NCBI GenBank assembly: GCA_033961575.1
Contig: CM066728.1
Span: forward strand, 34,286,352 to 34,350,351
Direction: 5' to 3'
Length of the DNA stretch: 64,000 nucleotides
Source: Aselliscus stoliczkanus
Taxonomy: Eukaryota; Chordata; Mammalia; Chiroptera; Hipposideridae
Of the stretch, positions 56,750 to 64,000 are shown piece after piece (position 1 is the stretch's first letter; each line of letters opens with the position of its first letter). The notes below the pieces were generated by a model. The model made no database searches. It saw only the letters and a program-made list of their open reading frames with translations, and had not been told where the DNA came from. The translations under genes and the position numbers were made by a program.

Positions 56750-59700
56750 GTAAGGAACAGCTGAGGTCGGGAGCTCCGGGTGCGTAGGCATTTGCTTTGC
56801 GACACCCCCCCCCCGCCCCGATCTCCTCCAGCCCTGCACCCCACCCGCCTCGTGCTCCCAGTCTGGAGGCAGCGCAATGAAAGATGAATAGATTTTTTCT
56901 GGATCTTGTTTTAACTTGCAGTGTACTCAGGAAATGACCTGAACTGGTTTGATATTTCAGTGTGTGTGGCTTGGACAAGAAGCACTCCCTCACCGCGCCG
57001 CGAAGACGTTTTTCTCTCCGCAGTCTGGTTCCCCTGTCCCTTCCCACCCCTTCTCCCCCAATGTCTGTACAACCTTCCTTTCCGTATTCGCAAAATACAC
57101 GGGGATCCCAGCTGAGCTTAAGGCGGCGGTGACCAATTTGGTGGGTCTGGGGAGCTCATTAGGTTAGTAAATCTCCCACTTGGCTCCCACGTGTGATGTG
57201 TTTGGTTAAATTCAGGCAAGGTGGTCGCTCCGCGGCAGAGATGAATGGCCCGCGCTGGGGAGGGAGGTGGGGAGGAAGCACATCAAAGCCGCTTAGAACT
57301 TTTATTTCCTGCCGGGGACTGGACTTCTGAGTCTTTGAGGCAAGCGCATTTGCAATTCCTGTCTCTTACTGTAACATATCCACTTGAGTGTTTGAGATCA
57401 GCTTTGAAATTAAGCTACATCAAACGGTATGCAAATATTGAACGGTAAAACGCTCAAAGCCATTTTTTTTTTTTTGATGACTTTAGGGATGCCTCGGGCA
57501 CATCCCCACCTTCACCCCCAAGGCTCCGAATACCTGAAAAGTAGTGATGGGATGGCTCAGAAGAGAGGAGAAAAGTCTGTGTGTCTCCAGCCGGGAGGCT
57601 TGATGGCTGTGGGGTTTCCACTGAGCAGCATCACTGAGCCATTTCTGGGGGCAAAAGTAGAAAAACTAGTCTGTGCTTCTTGAGTATGGCTGAAGAGAGG
57701 AAAGGGGGAGAAAATGAGACCAGCAGAAAACAGCCGGAAGGCAGATAGAGGTGATGTAAGATTACTAACTGTGAAGGGAAAGTGAAGGAATAGAGCCCTC
57801 ACTGAGGGAAGAGGGCTGGTGTCAGGGAACAGAGGGGGTGTAATGGGAAACCCGAGTAGGTCTGCAGCTGATATCCAGCAGTGAATGCCATGGGCCCCTG
57901 CCAGGTGCACTAAATGTCTTGCTGCTGTGCTGTCCCTGCTTGGGTTTGGAATAGCTTTTTAAGGTGTTGCCCCATAGCGGTAGAGGCATTTTCTAACCCT
58001 GTCCTTTCCCCTGTGATTTAGAAGCCTGGAAAGAGGCTGAAAGTGTGGCTTAATTTAAAAATGGGAGGTGGAGGAAGAAGCATGAAGACCTAAGTGATAG
58101 GTAGATAGATAGATTTCAATTTTACATGCAAAGAGAGGTTCCAGATCTAAAATAGAACCCAGGACCCTGCTCCAATATTAATGCTGTTTAAGGAGAAGCC
58201 TTTGACTTACCTTCTAAGGTCATTTAAAAATAAAAAAACTAAAGGCATACAACTTGCAGACAGTCTTGGCCAGGCCCTTCACATTGTTTATTTCTGTGGT
58301 AGCTTTCACACTGAACCTGAAGTGTGCTGTTCAGTTACCTTGTTTAAAAACCATCACAGATTTAGGAGAAAGGTGGCTAGGACACTGAATAGAGAGGGGC
58401 ATCTGGATGGACTTTAATAGTATTGGCACAGTCCGTGATTGCATTAGATGAACCCAGAATATCTATGAAACTCAGGTGGGAGGTAAAACTCGCCACTCTG
58501 CCTCGTTGCATCCACTCCTTAGACAACTTGTGGCCAAATGAAAGAGTTGAGGATGCTTCATGGCCCCTGCATTAGTTGGAGCAATAATATTTCAGCATCA
58601 CAAGACATAGTTTTGTCTGTAAGGAAATAAACAAGTTTCTACCCCATATCTTTAATAAAAATTTCTTTCCTTTTCCACAGTGTCTGCTCATTCATTTCTT
58701 GCCTTCTTTCGAGCCTTCTTTTGTAGGCTCAGTAATTGAATTGCCCCTCCATCCGCCCCCCCGCCCCAATCCTAGTTTCCCTGAAGATTGAATAGTTGCA
58801 ACAGACTGTAAGGGCTGTTATTTTAACTTTTGTACATATTTTAAATTAGGGTATGTGTAAAGAAAGTTTGTAAGGCAAGGGAGTATGTGTGCCTCATACC
58901 TTTTGGACACTAAATCTCAGTTCAATTTGTCATAGGCAATAGTCGTACCAGTCTTCTGTAGTATCTACAGGTCAGTATTTATATGGACCCATAGATCTAA
59001 ATACAATTCAGATATTTCTCCCACTGGGTTTCTGTTGTAAAGGAGAGTTCCTTCTTTTCACTGTAATTTTTCTCTTACATACCGGTTTTGCTTTAACGTC
59101 CCAGGGGGCAGAGTTGCCACCTTCTGACGGTTGGTTTCTCCTCTTCACCTGGAAGCAGAGCTAATAAAACCCGCAGGGGCCCCTTCAATGCCAGGTCTCT
59201 TATTGCCCAGGAGACACAACACCGTCTGGAGGTCACCGTGGGGTCAGATTCAGCCTGACATTCACCAGGCATTTCAGGGGCAGGAAAAACTCTGAAAGGG
59301 CCCAGCATGCTCCTGAGCCTATGAACAAGACGCCTCCCTCATTCGTGTTGACATGTGCGCTTACCTCTTCTATCAGCGTCCTCTAGCCACAGGCGTCATT
59401 GACTCTTTGGCAGTAATTTCAACTCTGACTTCATAACATCCTGAACAAGCCGGAGTGACTTAAATCCATATCTGGTTGTAATCTGCTGGTCCTGTTTGCA
59501 AGAGCAGCAAGCTTTGAAGCAAGGAAGCCTTGGTTACAACAGAGGCAGGAGGGATGGGTGTGAGGGATCGGTGAGGACACTCAGAGCTGAGTATTGGGCA
59601 TGAGATGTTTTGCATGTGTGAGAACTTTAAGGTAGAAAAACAGGAAATTCATGAATGTGTTCCTTTTGTGTCTTTAGTTTGAACAATAGCTGTTTAAGAT

Positions 59701-60773
59701 CCTGTGAGATGATGTAGGAGATAGTAAAACTGCCTCTACCTATGGATATTCAAAACATTTTCATTTATCTGTGACCAGGCTTAGGTCAAGTCTGAACACT
59801 TTAACTGAAGCCAACTAATCCTTAGCATTGACAACTGGTAATGCAAAAGGAACATTTGAGAAGCATGAATTGGCTATTCTTTTTTCTTGGTTATCAGCTG
59901 TCTCTATCAAAGACTCAAAGGATGTTTTTCCTTTTCTAATGTGAGGTTAAGGAAGGACTTCCACGTCAGTGAAATCAAAAGTACTTAGAAAATTAAATGG
60001 TTGACTTGCAGTCTCCTTCCACCACAGTCAAGAATCTGAGTGGACACACTCTCAGCAACATTAGATTAAATTCTCCCAAAACCTTGTCAAGGAAAGGCTC
60101 TTAGATCTTCCTTGTCTCCATGGATTTTCGGTCAGCAGTTCTGTTTGTCTTGGTAAAACCTGTGGGACCAGTATGTAGTTTAACCCTGTTTCATGATCAC
60201 AGTCACATCTCTTCGTTCTAGTAATTCAAACTTGGGGAGAAAGATGTCATAAGGTGCAGCAGTATCAGAGTACAACTTGAATTGTCTCATCTTTACAGAA
60301 TAGCTGTCTACGAGATGTGCTTGTCTGATAGACAGCTACCTATTTACATAGTAAAATAAAAACTTATCTTTAAGAATTTGTTCTTTCCTGACAATCATGA
60401 AAACCTCTGGGAATGAAAAAAAGTTTTTTTCCCCTAACTCAAGTAATAATTTTCCCAAAGCAATTAACTTATATTCTTTGCCTTTTAAGCGGTAAACAAT
60501 GAACAGGTAAAATTCTCCCGTCACTTCGTTGCCTCTGGAAATTATATTTCCCTGATTCTCTCGGTATCTCTTTATTCGAAGCCTCTTTCATAAGATTATT
60601 CCAGTCCTGAATGTAGGCTGTCAACTCCCTACTTTTACCTGTTAACTTTTTGGGTAGTTACTAAAACCTCACATCTTCACTGATAATCTGATTGAGAAGT
60701 AGATTTGTGTGGGAGAAAAGTGCTCTCTACATAGATTATCTTGTATGACTAGCTCTCAGTGGCCATGTCACAC
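56750..60773. other. MCC short-isoform intron 1, 5' part
   Basis: Starts with the donor GTAAGG. CpG content stays raised to about 57010, and a C run (56806-56815) follows. The rest is single-copy-looking DNA with no exon or repeat that I can support. First-intron sequence next to a CpG island often holds enhancers, but nothing specific is visible. Confidence 0.5.
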
Positions 60774-60787
60774 ATGCCCTTACTCTT

Positions 60788-60967
60788 TTTTTTTTTTTTT
60801 TTAGCTGAGCCATCTTGCCAACTGTTGGCAGCTCAGTGATGGCTCAGCTCAGGCCGGGAATCGAACTGGCGACCCTATTGCTCAGAGCTCAGCTTGCACT
60901 CTTGAACAAGCTCTTAACCATTACACTCTTAACCAGCTCTTAACCATCTGAGCCACTCAGCTGACCC
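60788..60967 (-). repeat. Short SINE (type C), minus strand
   Basis: In reverse: GGGTCAGCTGAGTGGCTCAG, GAGCTTGTTCAAGAGTGC, CAGTTCGATTCCCGGCCTG, CCAACAGTTGGCAAGATGG, CTCAGCTAAAA and a long A tail. The TTAAGAGCTGGTT-like segment is duplicated inside. ATGCCCTTACTCTT is perfectly duplicated at 60774-60787 and 60973-60986. Confidence 0.9.
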
Positions 60968-61074
60968 TACAGATGCCCTTACTCTTCTTCATCAAGTTAT
61001 AAAATGTCAGCTAGGAGGGCCTGTGATATCATGTAGTATCCGCACACCCCTTCAGACTTCTTTATCCTCCTCTG

Positions 61075-61214
61075 TCTCTACAGAATCCCACTTCATTGTA
61101 ATGAGTTGTTTCATGTCTTTTTTAGCCACTGTTAAGTTCCAGAAGGGCAGTGTCAGGACCTGTCACAGAGACTGGCACATAGTAGGTATTCTATGAATGT
61201 TTGATGAATGAACA
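61075..61214 (+). repeat. L2 3' end
   Basis: CCAGAAGGGCAGTGTCAGGA, GAGACTGGCACATAGTAGG and ATGAATGTTTGATGAATGAA form a typical L2 3' terminus. Confidence 0.65.
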
Positions 61215-61289
61215 CCTTGTCTGTTTTCTCCCTTTTCCTTTTTATAAATATAGAATTTGAGGAACTGACTTATGTACTTGTTCTGAGGG

Positions 61290-61600
61290 GTTTTTTTGGC
61301 TGTGTAACACACTGCCCCCAGATTTAGAGATATAACATGACAATCTTATTTGCTCATGATTTTGCAATTTGGGTAGAGTTCAGGGTAAAAGGCCTGTGTC
61401 TGTGACTGGAGCTAGAAGACCCATTTCCAAAATGCCTCAATCACATGGCAAACCAGTGCTGGCTGTGGACAGGGCGATCACCTCGGTTCTCCTGCACGTG
61501 GGCCTGCCCATGTGGTTGCTTGGGCTTCCTCTCTGCATGGCAGCTGGCTTCCAAGAAGGGGGAGGTGGAGGCTGACAGTTGTTTTTAAAATATAGGGCTG
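61290..61600 (-). repeat. Old MLT1-like LTR fragment
   Basis: TTGGCTGTGTAACACACTGC, TTATTTGCTCATGATTTTGC and CCTGCACGTGGGCCTGCCCA with ATGTGGTTGCTTGGGCTTCC match the reverse of the LTR type also seen at 34223-34480. Diverged. Confidence 0.5.
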
Positions 61601-61623
61601 AAACTGGCACCATGTCACTTCTA

Positions 61624-61786
61624 CAATAAACGATTTGTTTTTGTTTTTTGGGTTTAGCTGAGCCATCCTGTCACCTGTTGGCAGCTCAGCGGCAGCTCAG
61701 CTGGGCTGGGCATCGAACTGCTGTTGCTCAGAGCTCAGCTCACACTCTTGAGCGAGCTCTTAACCAACTGAGCCACTCGGCCAGCC
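61624..61786 (-). repeat. Short SINE (type C), minus strand
   Basis: In reverse: GGGCTGGCCGAGTGGCTCAG, TTGGTTAAGAGCTCGCTCAA, GCAGTTCGATGCCCAGCCC, CCAACAGGTGACAGGATGG, CTCAGCTAAAC and an A-rich tail. CACCATGTCACTTCTA is perfectly duplicated at 61608-61623 and 61787-61802. Confidence 0.92.
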
Positions 61787-62004
61787 CACCATGTCACTTC
61801 TATGTGTCCTATTGATTAGAATAGCTAAATGCTTAGTCCAAATTCTAAGGGGTGAAGAAATAGATCCCACCTCTGAAAGGATGATGTGACAAAGAATTTG
61901 CAACTATTTTTAATCTACCCCAGAGTCCACAACATGACAGAGCCTTGTCTAAATCCTTGGTCTTTTAGTTCCCAATGCCTGGCAATAGCTTCTTTGTTTT
62001 ATCT

Positions 62005-62222
62005 TTTAGCTGTTAAGGTTTGTAATAGCCATCACTTTCTGAGCATTTTCCAGGTATTGACATGGTTCATTGTAAAAAAAACACACAAAAACCCTATGAG
62101 CTACTTTCTATTATTCCCATGTTATAGGTGCAGAAATCGAGGCATAAAGAGGTGAAAAAAACGTACCAAGATTGTACAGATGGTAAATGGTGGAGCCCTG
62201 GTAGTCTTTCTCCCAAGGCCTC
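62005..62222 (-). repeat. MIR element
   Basis: CACTTTCTGAGCATTTTCCA, CTATTATTCCCATGTTATAG, GCAGAAATCGAGGCATAAAG and TGGTAAATGGTGGAGCCCTG follow a MIR in reverse. Confidence 0.8.
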
Positions 62223-63085
62223 CATTTGTACAGGGTTTTCCTTTCATTTGTTTCTGCTACTCTGTTTTTGATCACATATCCCTAGGAGAGAGTATTCTAT
62301 TTAATAAGCCTGTTTGACTTGATTTGTACTGTAATCTCTATGCAATCCCCAGATAAAGGTTTTTGATAAAAATGAAATGGATATGATTAAAAGGATACAA
62401 TGGCTGCCATCAACTTCAAGTGGCTGAGGAATCCCAGGCATTCCAGAGTCCTAAAAGCAGATTTACAGATAAGGGTGATCCACACCTCCGAGGGCCTTGC
62501 CTTCTGTTCCTGTTAACTACAAGATAGTTAGGTCTAGTTAGGGCCGCCCAGACCTCTGTTCCACTGCCTGTGTGCTCAGAGGCCTGTGAGGGATTAGTGC
62601 TACGATATTTGAGGCACCGTTTCTGTGGGAGAATAAGTCTTCCTCTGTCACAAGAATTAGGGTTCTCCCACCCCTGCTAGGACTGTAGGCTCTTAACTAC
62701 AGTTGGTTCAATCATGGTGGGGCTGCCGAATGCCGAGGTTGGTGAAGAAAGCCAGGGAACCCAATGGAATTGGCCAGGGTGATGGCGGCCACTAGAGTCC
62801 AGGTCCTGAGGACGCACATTTGAAATGTGGCAATGAGACCATGGGTCAAGTCAGGCCAGCACAGGAAAGTCAATTAAGTGTGGCTGGAACCAGGTTGTCA
62901 TCAGAAGGATCAAAAAAACAAAAAAAGGGAGAAAAGTGATGTAAGAGGAGGAGGTTAGGCAAGGACCTGGGCAGGTGATCAGGAACCGAGATGGCCATAG
63001 AGAAAGCAGAGAAAGAACCTTGATTCTGAGGAAGTGCTTTGTCTAATTGGGAAGCTTTAAAATTAACCTCAAGACTCTTCCATAT
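62223..63085. other. Intronic DNA, no recognised feature
   Basis: Anonymous sequence with no ORF or repeat that I can name. Confidence 0.4.
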
Positions 63086-63259
63086 GGGGGCGGCCAGTTA
63101 GCATAGTGCTCATAACACCAAGGTCGCCGGTTTGATCCTCACATGGACCACTGAGTTGCGCCTTTCACAACTAGAATGAAACAACTACTTGACTTGGGCA
63201 TGATGGGTCCTGGAAAAACACACTGTTCCACAATAAAATAAAATTAAAAAAAAAAAAGA
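63086..63259 (+). repeat. Short SINE (type B)
   Basis: GGGCGGCCAGTTAGCATAG, CTCATAACACCAAGGTCGCC, GGTTTGATCCTCACATGG, TTGCGCCTTTCACAACTAG, GGTCCTGGAAAAACACACTG, CACAATAAAAT and poly(A). The head is short by a few bases in the A-box region compared with the 11374 copy. Confidence 0.85.
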
Positions 63260-64000
63260 GTCTTGCATGTGAAGGTGGTGCTTACAGGACAGTGCCTATC
63301 AGATTTGAGGTGGCCAGAACTGCAAGTGGGGGCTTCTGTCTAGAGTAGGGAAGGTAATGGATGATAAACTCAAGGGTGCTGTTTTAATAGCTGCCTGAAG
63401 CTCGTTTACACAATGCAAGTCATGTGGACGGCTTTATCTGAAGTGAGACTAACTAGAAGGTAAAACCTGCATTTATAGCACAATTAAAAAGTTGTTGATG
63501 AGCAAAGATTTCAAATTTCGCTTTTTATCAAAGGAATCAAATTTCAGAAAGCCGAGATTACATTTTAACTAATCTCTGGTTTCTGGGAAAGAGGTTTGTG
63601 TTGGTGAGATTGCAAAAGCAGACAAGCCAAAAAAGACTCAGAAAATTGGTAATAGTTAGAATGTGGATTTTTTTTTTTTTTACACCAGCAAGGGGATATC
63701 ATGGCAGAGAGAAATAATATGCAATGATTTTTTTGAAACCCGCCCCCCCCCCCCAAACACACCCAGATCCCTAGCAGTGGTATCTTTTACTCTTGAAAGA
63801 AACAAGGGTCGAATAGCCTGGATTACACAGGTAAACAGTTCGATTTATAGAGTAAATATTTACTGGGAGCACAGAGCTGTCCTCCTTTTTTCCTGACAAA
63901 TGTTCCTTTTCTCTTGTTGAACAAAAACAGCAACATTAACACATGGGGGAAAGAGGACACCCTTTTTTGGAAGGTTTGCATCTTTATAAGGAGTGACTGA
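63260..64000. other. Intronic DNA to the window end, no recognised feature
   Basis: Contains a T run at 63667-63680 and a C run at about 63743-63754. No exon is seen, so the shared MCC exon lies further downstream. Confidence 0.45.

Noticed and set aside
1..64000. TSSK1B, a single-exon gene known to lie within MCC in human
   Set aside because: No open frame of kinase length or kinase motif is present, so it must lie outside this window.

Overview
This is mammalian nuclear DNA. Coding density is very low, and tRNA-derived SINEs, decayed L1/L2/MIR elements, LTR fragments and DNA transposons are everywhere. The commonest SINEs begin GGGCCGGCCGAGTGGC and either end in CCCCAATAAAATCTTT plus poly(A) or end early in plain poly(A). 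This fits a bat, tentatively of the rhinolophoid/pteropodid side. That assignment rests on recalled SINE structure and is inference. There are no bacterial-type operons, CRISPR arrays or ribosome-binding sites.

The only gene I can defend is MCC (mutated in colorectal cancer), on the + strand. Two coding exons are visible. The first, 19871-20085, is an internal exon of the long isoform with a clean acceptor and donor. The second, 56690-56749, is the first coding exon of the short isoform, set in a CpG-rich promoter. Both end in phase 0, so both can join the same downstream exon, which lies beyond the window. Everything else is intron: 1-19870 lies upstream of the long-isoform exon, 20086-64000 lies within the next long-isoform intron, and 56750-64000 is also intron 1 of the short transcript.

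Layout: 1-5640 is an L1 3' end, a young SINE and anonymous intron. 5640-12560 is one old L1 broken up by an LTR-like block, a probable solo LTR and SINEs. 12560-19870 is intron with SINEs, a MIR and an MLT1-like LTR. 19871-20085 is the MCC exon. 20086-42800 is intron with SINEs, MIRs, an L1 3' UTR, a MER2/Tigger copy, a mariner-type hairpin MITE nested in a SINE, and four CA/TG microsatellites (one more lies at 4454). 42950-46210 is a second L1 carrying a SINE, a defective mariner and a probable Tigger-like element. 48540-54900 is L2 and old antisense L1-like DNA with a hAT element, SINEs and an 84-bp tandem duplication. Between these, 51390-52050 is a repeat-poor block that looks like a TATA promoter plus first exon. 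56090-57010 is the MCC short-isoform promoter. 57010-64000 is intron with three SINEs.

I did not find a wholly new biological system. The most useful leads are the candidate TATA promoter/first exon at 51393-52050, the hairpin MITE inside a SINE, the unnamed 397-bp element at 45125, and SINE families whose independent copies share fixed 3' ends.
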